Positions 12,929-19,527 of a DNA stretch of 21,565 nt are shown in pieces. Location: IMG/VR virus record IMGVR_UViG_3300037516_000542, positions 1 to 21,565 of that record; one strand, 5' to 3'. The translations under genes and the position numbers were made by a program. A model generated the notes under the pieces. That model ran no database searches and was not told the origin of the DNA. It was given only the letters and a program-made list of their open reading frames with translations. Each line of letters begins with the position of its first letter. Position 1 is the stretch's first letter. Origin of the DNA: a virus.

Positions 12929-13113
12929 CAGTGCCGTGGCCAGACAGTGAAACGTACAACGCTAATCATGAAGATGGCTGGAAAGTTGAACTGCTTGCAG
13001 TTTATTTGCGCAACCGCATTAGCCCTGAATCAGCGGTATGGCACTTCATGCCGATGGCTAAAGAGTGCTGGTACTTCATTAACAACGATAACAATAATGG
13101 AAGGCAATACTAA
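12925..13113 (+). CDS. Hypothetical 62-aa protein
   Basis: A 62-aa protein between the WhiB-type gene and the RecB-like nuclease, overlapping both (ATGA at the start, TAATG at the end). The sequence has an aromatic-rich middle (DGWKVELLAVYLRNRISPES then AVWHFMPMAKECWYFI) and an Asn-rich tail. A short helix-turn-helix-like arrangement could be drawn at about 20-45, but the support is weak. No function assigned. The position suggests a role in early regulation or nuclease function. Confidence 0.62.
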   Translation: MTVPWPDSETYNANHEDGWKVELLAVYLRNRISPESAVWHFMPMAKECWYFINNDNNNGRQY

Positions 13114-14054
13114 TGACTGATGTTGCAAGAGATGGATACGGTAGGCCTTTGATTGTTCCTCTAGGTGGAGGCAAGCCCATTGGCTACACGCGTTGCACCA
13201 CATACATCAACTGCCTTTCCGACAGGTTTGCACTAGAGCAGTGGAAGACACGACAGACCGCGCTCGGACTAGCGACACGACCTGACCTGATCTCACTGCT
13301 GCACGCTAAGCGTGAAGACAAAAGGGAGATCAATAACATTGTTGAGCGTGCCATTGAAGCATCGGGAGGCACAGTTGCACGAGACATTGGTACAGCTTTA
13401 CATGGTATGACTGAACTCGTTGATGCTGGTTACGCGCTTGACACAATCCCACCAGATCATCGTGCAGACATTGACGCGTACCTTGAAGCGACACAGGACC
13501 TGAAGCACACACACATTGAGACACTTACCGTCCTGGACTCGCATCAGATTGCTGGTACACCAGACCGGATCAGCACACTACCGACAGGTCAACGCGTGAT
13601 CTTTGACCTCAAAACTGGTAGCGATATTAAATACAGCATCCCAGAGATTGCAATGCAACTCGCTGTTTATGCGCACTCACAGATTTACAACGTGGACACA
13701 CACGAGCGCACACAACACAACGCAGACAAAACCATTGGCATCATTGCGCACCTTCCTGCAGGGTCAGCCAAATGTGAACTTATTGAGGTTGACTTAGTTG
13801 CAGGCTGGGAGGCGGTACAGCTCGCTAAGGAAGTGCGACAATGGCGCAACCGTAAAGGATTGAGCAAGCCTTACGTGCCACGCACCATCACACCAGAACC
13901 TGTCACTGCCATCAACCACAACCACATCATTGAACTGATCAATGCGTGTGACTACATTGAGGCACTTGAAGCAGTGTATGAACTGCACATCGCTGAATGG
14001 AACAACGAACTCACTGCATGTGCAGCTGAACGTAAACGGCAGTTGAGCGCATGA
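13113..14054 (+). CDS. RecB/Cas4-like PD-(D/E)XK exonuclease
   Basis: A 313-aa nuclease of the PD-(D/E)XK superfamily resembling RecB/Cas4-like exonucleases of mycobacteriophages. Key motifs: DIGTALHGM (His97, the conserved helix His), ETLTV near residue 136, AGTPDRI (Asp151), VIFDLKTGS (Asp165-x-Lys167, the catalytic core) and AMQLAVYAH (Gln182, motif QxxxY). The C-terminus lacks the four-Cys cluster of classical Cas4 (only scattered Cys), so an Fe-S cluster is doubtful. Likely role: processing dsDNA ends for recombination or replication, together with RusA and the OB-fold-like protein. It overlaps the C5 methyltransferase start by ATGA. Confidence 0.82.
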   Translation: MTDVARDGYGRPLIVPLGGGKPIGYTRCTTYINCLSDRFALEQWKTRQTALGLATRPDLISLLHAKREDKREINNIVERAIEASGGTVARDIGTALHGMTELVDAGYALDTIPPDHRADIDAYLEATQDLKHTHIETLTVLDSHQIAGTPDRISTLPTGQRVIFDLKTGSDIKYSIPEIAMQLAVYAHSQIYNVDTHERTQHNADKTIGIIAHLPAGSAKCELIEVDLVAGWEAVQLAKEVRQWRNRKGLSKPYVPRTITPEPVTAINHNHIIELINACDYIEALEAVYELHIAEWNNELTACAAERKRQLSA

Positions 14055-15223
14055 CACTACAACTGGTATCACTGTTTGCTGGTGTTGGTGGGTTTGACAT
14101 TGCAGCAGAACACACAGGCATTGAGCCTGTTGTGGCATGCGAGATTGACCCACAAGCACGCGGTGTTTTGCAACATCGCTTCCCTAACACAACTCTCATC
14201 AACGATGTGAAAGAGGTAACAGGTGAACGACTTACAGCCCTCGGACTTGACCCAAAGCGAACAATTATCACTGGTGGATTCCCCTGCCAAGACCTCTCCA
14301 TTGCAGGAAAACAGGCAGGACTTGAAGGCGGTGAAAGGTCATCGCTTTTCTTTGAGATTGTGCGAATCTTGCGGGAGTTCAATCCCCAATGGTTCATCCT
14401 TGAAAACGTCCCAGGCTTGCTGTCATCAAAAGGTGGAAGGGATATGGGAATCGTCATCGGGAGTTTGGCTGAACTCCGGTACAGTTTCTCATGGAGAATC
14501 TTGGACGCGCAAAACTTCGGAGTCCCCCAACGTCGCCGTCGAGTCTTCATTGTCGGCCATTTTGGAGCCGATGAGACCAGAGCTGAACAAGTATTGTTTG
14601 AGCCAGAGGGCAGCGGAAGGAATCTTGAGGCGGGCCAGTCGCAGGGGCAAGACGTTACCGGAGACGCTGCACCAAGCGTTGACAGCGATAGCTACCGGAT
14701 GCTGAGTTTTGGTGAGTATGAACAGGACGACACAGCCTCAGCCCTGAAAGCACGCGACTACAAAGATGCCACCGATTTAATTGTCCCATTTGTAAAGTCT
14801 CGCCGTGCCCAAACAGATCAAGATGTTGAGACGTGGATTGAAAGCGAAGTGACACCAACACTGAACAGGATTGATAACACTGGTGAATCTTATGCAACAG
14901 TGCTGATCCACAACAAGCAATCTGATGGTGATGTGCGATTGTACGATGATGTCAGCCCAACAGTTACGCGCACATGGGGTACTGGTGGCAACAATGTTCC
15001 GATGATTGAGACCGAAACACAACCTACAACTGTGCGCCGATTGACCCCAATGGAATGTGAACGGCTGCAAGGTTTCCCCGATGGATGGTCAGCACAACGC
15101 GTGGATCACAAAAAAGGTATTGTTGTGGATCAAGCTGACTCATCACGGTACAAGCAAATGGGTAACGCTGTTGCTGTGCCTGTTGTTGAATGGATTTTCA
15201 AGAGGATCATCAATGAGCACTGA
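14051..15223 (+). CDS. DNA (cytosine-5) methyltransferase
   Basis: A complete C5-cytosine methyltransferase (390 aa). Motif I SLFAGVGGFDIA (about residues 7-18), motif IV GGFPCQDLS with catalytic Cys79, motif VI ENVPG (118-122), motif VIII QRRRRVF (160-166), a target-recognition region from about 170 to 325, motif IX RRLTPMECERLQGFP (about 330-345), and motif X GNAVAVPV near residue 376. It methylates cytosine in a recognition sequence that cannot be read from the protein. No restriction partner is next to it, so it is an orphan probably protecting phage DNA from host endonucleases. ATG 14051 overlaps the nuclease gene stop, and the 3' end overlaps the next gene by 11 bases. Confidence 0.93.
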   Translation: MTLQLVSLFAGVGGFDIAAEHTGIEPVVACEIDPQARGVLQHRFPNTTLINDVKEVTGERLTALGLDPKRTIITGGFPCQDLSIAGKQAGLEGGERSSLFFEIVRILREFNPQWFILENVPGLLSSKGGRDMGIVIGSLAELRYSFSWRILDAQNFGVPQRRRRVFIVGHFGADETRAEQVLFEPEGSGRNLEAGQSQGQDVTGDAAPSVDSDSYRMLSFGEYEQDDTASALKARDYKDATDLIVPFVKSRRAQTDQDVETWIESEVTPTLNRIDNTGESYATVLIHNKQSDGDVRLYDDVSPTVTRTWGTGGNNVPMIETETQPTTVRRLTPMECERLQGFPDGWSAQRVDHKKGIVVDQADSSRYKQMGNAVAVPVVEWIFKRIINEH

Positions 15224-15491
15224 GCAAAGCGTTGAAGACATTAGGCCTTGCGTCAGGTGCAAGGAAACAATCTTCATTGTTCACACAGAGCCACGCGGTC
15301 CAATACTGCGTGTACCAGTGGACATTGAACCTATCAGTGGCGTTACCGTGGGTCTCATGTTTGAGCATCGTGGTGATGGTGACTGGTGGGAAACAGACAC
15401 AGTGAGACCAGGCATGAAACCAATGCATGCCACACATCACTGTAAACCGCCTGCACGCTGCAAATGGTGTGAACAGGTACACACAAAATAA
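15213..15491 (+). CDS. Small zinc-ribbon protein
   Basis: A 92-aa protein starting at ATG 15213, 11 bases inside the end of the methyltransferase gene. Four Cys in two Cys-x2-Cys knuckles (PCVRCKETI, Cys13 and Cys16; RCKWCEQ, Cys83 and Cys86) plus HHC near residues 75-77 form a likely zinc site. The centre is a beta-rich region with RVPVDIEPISGVTVGLMFEH. No catalytic motif. Small Cys proteins of this kind are common in actinophage early regions; the function is not known. An AAC/AAT-rich spacer follows. Confidence 0.65.
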   Translation: MSTEQSVEDIRPCVRCKETIFIVHTEPRGPILRVPVDIEPISGVTVGLMFEHRGDGDWWETDTVRPGMKPMHATHHCKPPARCKWCEQVHTK

Positions 15492-15526
15492 CAACAATAA
15501 TAACAACAATGAGAGAAGGAAACACA

Positions 15527-15850
15527 ATGAGTGAAATCAAGTGGGACGAGTTCGGCGCAAGCGAGTTCGTGAAGTTCACCAGTGTTGGTGACACAGTAAG
15601 TGGCAAGATCACTGACATTCGTATTGGGAAAGACTTCAATGGCTTCCCATGTCCAGTGCTAGACCTTGAAACCAGCACAGGATCACGCACAGTCTCAGCT
15701 GGTCAAGCACACCTGAAATCACAGATTGTGCAACTGCGACCAAGTGTCGGAGATGGCATTACAATTACTTACGACCGTGATGAGAAGGCTGAAAAGGGCA
15801 TGAAGAAGGTGTTCGCCATCAAGGTGGACTCCAACACAGCACCTTTCTAA
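15527..15850 (+). CDS. OB-fold-like protein, candidate ssDNA-binding
   Basis: A 107-aa protein: N-terminal MSEIKWDEFG, then a five-strand-style pattern (GDTVSGKITDIRIGKDFNGF, PVLDLETSTGSRTVSAG, QIVQLRPSVGDGITITY, KKVFAIKVD). The alternation of hydrophobic strands with Gly turns and basic loops suggests an OB fold such as phage ssDNA-binding or accessory replication proteins. No acidic C-terminal tip typical of bacterial SSB is present. The ATG at 15527 is supported by AGAGAAGGA upstream. Adjacent to the primase/helicase, so a ssDNA role is plausible but not proven. Confidence 0.55.
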   Translation: MSEIKWDEFGASEFVKFTSVGDTVSGKITDIRIGKDFNGFPCPVLDLETSTGSRTVSAGQAHLKSQIVQLRPSVGDGITITYDRDEKAEKGMKKVFAIKVDSNTAPF

Positions 15851-15874
15851 TAAGACTTGTCGCGCTGGGCTGCG

Positions 15875-15919
15875 TTGACAAACGCTCACCCTGCTCTATT
15901 TCTCCGGAGCAGGGTGAGC
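15875..15919 (+). other. Long hairpin (13-bp stem) with TTGACA upstream
   Basis: Perfect 13-bp inverted repeat GCTCACCCTGCTC (15884-15896) / GAGCAGGGTGAGC (15907-15919) with a 10-nt loop, 34 nt after the OB-fold-like gene. No T-tract follows, so it is a weak terminator candidate. TTGACA at 15875-15880 with TATTTC 16 nt later would form a promoter whose spacer is the left arm, making the repeat a possible operator instead. Confidence 0.5.
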
Positions 15920-15959
15920 ACCCCATCCTCCTAGATGGTTAAGCCCATACAACTGAATA

Positions 15960-15998
15960 GTGCTGGCCTTGAAGTGGGGAAGACTGATAGGCCAGCAC
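15960..15998 (+). other. 9-bp inverted repeat upstream of primase-polymerase gene
   Basis: GTGCTGGCC (15960-15968) and GGCCAGCAC (15990-15998) enclose a 21-nt G-rich loop, ending 36 nt before the primase start. Candidate operator or mRNA leader hairpin; no T-run, so not an intrinsic terminator. Confidence 0.4.
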
Positions 15999-16034
15999 AC
16001 AGTGATAGTGCAGCCCACGAGTAGGAGAGCAACA

Positions 16035-16637
16035 ATGAACATTGACAAGATGAATGATGACGAGTTAGTGCAAGCCTACGCAGACATTGTGCACGATGAA
16101 CCTATGCGCCTGAAGTTTCTTGAGCTGTTAGACCAGGCAGATAACGCAAAGCACGCATTGTTGCGCAGGCCAGAAGCGTTAGCAGAGTCAGCTCGCTGGT
16201 ACGCAGAGCGAGGCATTGCAGTGTTTCCACTGCAGCCACGCAGTAAAATCCCCATGCGAGGATCACGAGGATGCAAAGACGCAACCACTGATCTTGACAA
16301 AATCAAGGCATGGTGGGAACACATGCCCAATGCCAATATTGGTATTGCAACAGGTAGGCAATTTGATGTCATTGACGTTGACGGTCCTGAAGGATTTGAG
16401 TCAATACAAACAATGAAACCCATACCAGACATCCTCGCATCAGTAATCACTCCCAGACCTGGTAGGCACATCTATGTGAAGGCTCGCCCTGAACGCAAGA
16501 ATGGTGCAAAGTTCATGCCAGGAATAGACATCAGGTCAGCTGGTGGATACGTGGTTGCACCACCATCAGTGAACTCTGAAGGCAAAGTGTATGCGTGGCT
16601 GATCACGCCTGAAAACCTTGCGACCCATTGTGAGTGA
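16035..16637 (+). CDS. PrimPol-like primase-polymerase, N-terminal domain (frame-broken)
   Basis: A 200-aa N-terminal domain of a bifunctional primase/polymerase. Motifs: YAERGIAVFPLQPRSKIPM (about 56-74), WWEHMPNANIGIATG (93-107), catalytic-type DVIDVDG with Asp114/Asp116, the RPGRHIYVKA segment with His145 (about 141-150) and DIRSAGGYVVAPPS (about 165-178). All fit the archaeo-eukaryotic primase/PrimPol fold. The frame ends with TGA at 16635, while the following PrimPol/helicase sequence continues in the +1 frame, so this looks like the first part of one larger protein. The ATG at 16035 follows TAGGAGAG by 8 nt, an excellent ribosome-binding site. Confidence 0.85.
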   Translation: MNIDKMNDDELVQAYADIVHDEPMRLKFLELLDQADNAKHALLRRPEALAESARWYAERGIAVFPLQPRSKIPMRGSRGCKDATTDLDKIKAWWEHMPNANIGIATGRQFDVIDVDGPEGFESIQTMKPIPDILASVITPRPGRHIYVKARPERKNGAKFMPGIDIRSAGGYVVAPPSVNSEGKVYAWLITPENLATHCE

Positions 16638-18171
16638 TGAAATACCTGAATGGGAAAAAAGGATGCTGGCCTACAAACCAGCGAAGCAATCAAGGGACGC
16701 AGTTTTTAACAATGTTGTGAGCATTAACAGCAACCACGACATACGCAAATATTCACTCAAAGCATTAGAGAGCGAACTGTATGAGGTTGCTAATGCACCA
16801 GATGGGACACGTAACGACACACTGAACAACGCTTCACTGAAGCTGGGCACCCTCGTTGCTGCTGGTGGGCTGACACAACTTGAGGTGATCCGACCGCTCA
16901 TCAACGCTGCAATGAGCAACGGTTTACCAGAGTCGGAGGCTGTTGCCACTGTGCGCTCAGGGTTTGAGGCAGGGTTACTAAACCCACGCGAAGTGCCAAA
17001 CACTGATGACCTGTTAGACGCTTTCCTTGCCACCTATGGCGAGAGCATACCCCATGTTAAGCCACTCACCCCAGAAAAGGGTGAACAGGCGTTAGAAGGG
17101 CACACAGAGCCTCTAGAGGCTATTGAGCCTGACGAGGCTGATGAACCTGCCCTGCCATACGCTGACCTCACATGGGCAGCCAATGGGGAAACACGACCAC
17201 CAACACTACCCACCATTGGTGAGCGCAACGATGGTGCACACATCCTCTACGCAGGCAAAATCAACGGCATTTACGGTGATCCAGAAACCGCTAAAACATG
17301 GTTTGCACTACACATAGCCACACAAGTGCTCAACACAGGTGGGACAGTCGCCCTCATAGACATTGACCACAACGGCGAAAACGACACAGTAGACAGGTTA
17401 CGCAAGCTCGGAGTCAACGACCACATCATTGGTGATCCTGCACACTTTCGCTACTACATCCCAGAAACACCAGCAGAACTCCTAGCCACACGCGATGACA
17501 TCATCGCTCAACACCCCACCTTGTGCATCCTAGACAGCATCGGTGAACTCATCCCCATGCTCGGACTGGACAGCAACAGCAACGATGACATCAGCCGTGG
17601 CTACCGCGCAATGCTCACACCACTAGCACAAGAACACACAGCAGTGCTCACCATTGACCACCTCGCAAAAGCAAGCAAAATGGATAGCACGTATGCCATT
17701 GGTGGGATAGCCAAAAAGCGCATCATCAATGGTGCCTACTACCACGCTGAAGCAATCACCATCCCAGCACCAGGCATCGTAGGCAAAATTAGGCTCATCG
17801 TCACCAAAGACAGGCCAGGAGGCATACGCGAACACGCACCAGCAGGCTCACTAGGCAACTTCATAATTGACTCAAGTGCCAGTGACGGTTACGTAAACAC
17901 ACTCATAGCGAACACCATTGGAAGCCCATTACGACCAACAAACACAATGGAACGCATCTCACGCCTACTCGCAGGCACCGATGGACTACACAAAACAACC
18001 ATTGGTAAAGACATGGCAGTAAAAACAGACACACTAAATCAGGCACTCATCGTCCTCGTGCAAGAGGGATACGTGCGCACAGGTGAAGTCTCAGGCAAAA
18101 CCATTTACTACCACAACAACGATTACCGTCAGCTTGACGAGGAACTAAACACCCTCAACAAAGGGGAATAA
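16618..18171 (+). CDS. Helicase/AAA (RecA-like) part of PrimPol-helicase, +1 frame
   Basis: About 517 aa when read from TTG 16618 (a GTG at 16630 is an alternative; neither has a Shine-Dalgarno). The first residues (DEIPEWEKRMLAY) resemble the end of a PrimPol domain, suggesting direct fusion to the upstream frame. A helical linker (about 40-120) with KYSLKALESELYEVANA and a GTRNDTLNNASLKLG pattern resembles PriCT-type sequences. The helicase core (about 195-415) has a variant Walker A GDPETAKT (220-227, Ala in place of the usual Gly), Walker B ILDS (Asp306) and a TIDHLAK motif (345-351). The C-terminus (about 445-500) looks like a winged-helix segment. Overall a RepA-like AAA ATPase of a phage replication initiator/helicase. 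Confidence 0.85.
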   Translation: MRPIVSDEIPEWEKRMLAYKPAKQSRDAVFNNVVSINSNHDIRKYSLKALESELYEVANAPDGTRNDTLNNASLKLGTLVAAGGLTQLEVIRPLINAAMSNGLPESEAVATVRSGFEAGLLNPREVPNTDDLLDAFLATYGESIPHVKPLTPEKGEQALEGHTEPLEAIEPDEADEPALPYADLTWAANGETRPPTLPTIGERNDGAHILYAGKINGIYGDPETAKTWFALHIATQVLNTGGTVALIDIDHNGENDTVDRLRKLGVNDHIIGDPAHFRYYIPETPAELLATRDDIIAQHPTLCILDSIGELIPMLGLDSNSNDDISRGYRAMLTPLAQEHTAVLTIDHLAKASKMDSTYAIGGIAKKRIINGAYYHAEAITIPAPGIVGKIRLIVTKDRPGGIREHAPAGSLGNFIIDSSASDGYVNTLIANTIGSPLRPTNTMERISRLLAGTDGLHKTTIGKDMAVKTDTLNQALIVLVQEGYVRTGEVSGKTIYYHNNDYRQLDEELNTLNKGE

Positions 18172-18174
18172 ATC

Positions 18175-18291
18175 ATGCCAAAACGCGCGAGAAACACACC
18201 CCAATTTGACAGCCGCTTGCCGCGACTGCTAGGATCGGACTTGCGTCCGACCCAGCCGGAGCGAGGGTCAATGACAAGGCACATGGTATGA
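18175..18291 (+). CDS. 38-aa basic protein or leader peptide
   Basis: A short frame: MPKRARNTPQFDSRLPRLLG then SDLRPTQPERGSMTRHMV. AAAGGGGA sits about 8 nt before its ATG, a convincing ribosome-binding site. It ends 3 nt before the next small gene's ATG, which has no good Shine-Dalgarno of its own, so re-initiation is likely. The protein is basic and Pro/Arg-rich, without a known family. A promoter and palindrome lie inside it, so its coding nature is uncertain. Confidence 0.45.
   Translation: MPKRARNTPQFDSRLPRLLGSDLRPTQPERGSMTRHMV
18206..18250 (+). promoter_or_regulatory. Internal promoter with palindrome at the start site
   Basis: -35 TTGACA (18206-18211) and -10 TAGGAT (18230-18235), 18-nt spacing, a good actinobacterial SigA-like match. 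The perfect palindrome TCGGAC-TTGC-GTCCGA (18235-18250) begins at the last base of the -10 box and covers the expected start site, the place for an operator or a 5' hairpin. The stretch is more GC-rich than its surroundings. Confidence 0.5.
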
Positions 18292-18294
18292 CCA

Positions 18295-18480
18295 ATGGAT
18301 AGCCTCCAGCAAATCATTGACAAACTCATAGACCTGAGTGTGAACCTCCTCTACGCAATCAGCGAAATCACAGCAATGCACATCCCAGACATAGAGCTGG
18401 GATGCTGTAGAGAATGTTTTCAATCATGGCCATGCCAAACCATCAACGCACTTAAAGAGGCATTTGATGAAGATGAGTGA
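18295..18480 (+). CDS. Hypothetical 61-aa Cys-containing protein
   Basis: A 61-aa protein: MDSLQQIIDKLIDLSVNLLY, then AISEITAMHIPDIELG and a Cys-rich part CCRECFQSWPCQTINALKEA, ending in acidic FDEDE. The four Cys (about residues 37-47) could bind zinc or iron. A hydrophobic helix occupies residues about 5-28. No known family. Translation probably depends on re-initiation after the 38-aa frame ending at 18291. Its 3' end overlaps the next zinc-finger gene by eight bases, supporting it as a real operon member. Confidence 0.6.
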   Translation: MDSLQQIIDKLIDLSVNLLYAISEITAMHIPDIELGCCRECFQSWPCQTINALKEAFDEDE

Positions 18481-18586
18481 ACAACGATGTCAAGCATGTG
18501 AACAGGAGTTAGCCACAACAGATGCCACGCTGAACACTGGAGAGATTGTGACCTTGTGCATAGCGTGTGCAACAATAAACCAATGA
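18473..18586 (+). CDS. 37-aa zinc-finger microprotein
   Basis: A 37-aa protein with two knuckles: RCQACEQE (Cys6, Cys9) and LCIACAT (Cys29, Cys32), enough for one zinc ribbon. Sequence: MSEQRCQACEQELATTDATL then NTGEIVTLCIACATINQ. It overlaps the previous gene by eight bases and the RusA gene by four (ATGA at 18583), so it is translationally coupled on both sides. It may be a cofactor of the resolvase or a small regulator; no evidence decides. Confidence 0.65.
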   Translation: MSEQRCQACEQELATTDATLNTGEIVTLCIACATINQ

Positions 18587-18993
18587 CGCTGACGTTCACA
18601 ATGCAAGGCACACCAGTCTCACAAGGATCAATGGTGCGCACCAGCTACGGCATGCGACACAGCAAACCAATGGCAATCAACGTGTTCCGTGACCAGGTAG
18701 CACAAGCAGTAACAAAGACCGGCATCAGTGACCTCCCACTAGCAGGAGCACTCACGATGACGGTCACATTCGTTTTACCTCGCCCCAAATCTGCACCAAA
18801 GCGCAGAATCTGGCCAGAAGTAAAGCCAGACTTAGACAAACTGGTGCGTGCACTATGTGACGCACTCACACAATGTGGTGCATGGGGTGACGATGCACAA
18901 CTGATCAAACTCACAGCAACCAAAATCTATGTTGGAAACAGTGACGTGCTCACTGTTCCAGGTCTCATCGTTGAGGTGAACACTCTTGACTGA
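18583..18993 (+). CDS. rusA: RusA-family Holliday junction resolvase
   Basis: RusA-type crossover junction endodeoxyribonuclease (136 aa), which cuts Holliday junctions symmetrically and can resolve branched phage DNA. The signature KPDLDKLVRALCDALTQ (Asp83, Asp85, Asp93) followed by WGDDAQLIKLTATKIYV (Asp103/Asp104, Lys114) reproduces the RusA acidic catalytic set and DD-Q motif. Length agrees with the family (about 120-140). The ATG at 18583 overlaps the 37-aa gene; the 3' end overlaps the lytic transglycosylase start (TTG at 18986). Its place next to PrimPol-helicase and the RecB-like nuclease groups the recombination functions. Confidence 0.9.
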   Translation: MTLTFTMQGTPVSQGSMVRTSYGMRHSKPMAINVFRDQVAQAVTKTGISDLPLAGALTMTVTFVLPRPKSAPKRRIWPEVKPDLDKLVRALCDALTQCGAWGDDAQLIKLTATKIYVGNSDVLTVPGLIVEVNTLD

Positions 18994-19516
18994 AAACAAA
19001 GCAACCATTGCACTCATCGCCATTGTTGCTGTGCTCATCACAGGCATCTGGGCTGTTGAATGGCGCGACCGTGGCAGCAGTGTGGTGCCCATTGCACCTA
19101 AGCAGGTCAGTGTTAAAGCACCTGTTAAGGCTAAAGCACAGGTCAAAGCTAAACAGAAAGCAAAGGTTAAAAGGGTGACACGTTCACGTGTGCGCACTTT
19201 CACTGCACCACAGACCGGCTCTAACCGTCTCATTGGCAAAAGGCTTGCAGCTCAGAACGGTTGGACTGGTGAGCAATGGCAGTGTCTAAACAATCTTTGG
19301 CAGAAAGAATCAGGGTGGAGCACGCGCAGTAGCAACACTTCTGGTACGGCATGGGGAATACCACAGGCCTTACCAGGATCAAAAATGAGAAGTGCCGGTA
19401 AAGACTGGCGCACAAACCCTGCCACACAAATCAGGTGGGGAATTGGGTACATCAACAACCGATATGGCTCAGCCTGTAAAGCGTGGGCACACTGGCAATC
19501 ACATAACTGGTACTGA
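18986..19516 (+). CDS. Membrane-anchored lytic transglycosylase-like protein
   Basis: A 176-aa protein with one N-terminal hydrophobic segment (about residues 6-24), a Lys/Val/Ala-rich linker (about 39-66; repeated VKAKAQVKAKQKAKVK-like units) and a C-terminal domain (about 79-176) of the actinobacterial lytic transglycosylase type: NRLIGKRLAAQNGWTGEQW, LWQKESGWSTRSSNTSGTAW with probable catalytic Glu108, GIPQALPGSKM, and WGIGYINNRYGSACKAWAHW. It should cleave glycan strands outside the membrane, anchored by its N-terminus or exported. It starts with TTG overlapping rusA. This is a second muralytic enzyme, separate from the late endolysin; possible roles are virion egress, infection entry or superinfection interference. 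Confidence 0.83.
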   Translation: MTENKATIALIAIVAVLITGIWAVEWRDRGSSVVPIAPKQVSVKAPVKAKAQVKAKQKAKVKRVTRSRVRTFTAPQTGSNRLIGKRLAAQNGWTGEQWQCLNNLWQKESGWSTRSSNTSGTAWGIPQALPGSKMRSAGKDWRTNPATQIRWGIGYINNRYGSACKAWAHWQSHNWY

Positions 19517-19527
19517 GGAGCGCACCT

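Noticed and set aside
13113-14054. Cas4 as part of a CRISPR adaptation system
   Set aside because: The PD-(D/E)XK core is there, but no Cys cluster, no cas1/cas2 and no repeats are present; a phage RecB-like exonuclease is the simpler reading.
14011-14550. Minus-strand frame of 179 aa opposite the C5 methyltransferase
   Set aside because: Antisense shadow of conserved motif regions; no motif or ribosome-binding site of its own.
18235-18250. TCGGAC-N4-GTCCGA as a LexA/SOS box
   Set aside because: Actinobacterial SOS boxes carry GAAC-N4-GTTC; this palindrome has GGAC-N4-GTCC, so it does not match.
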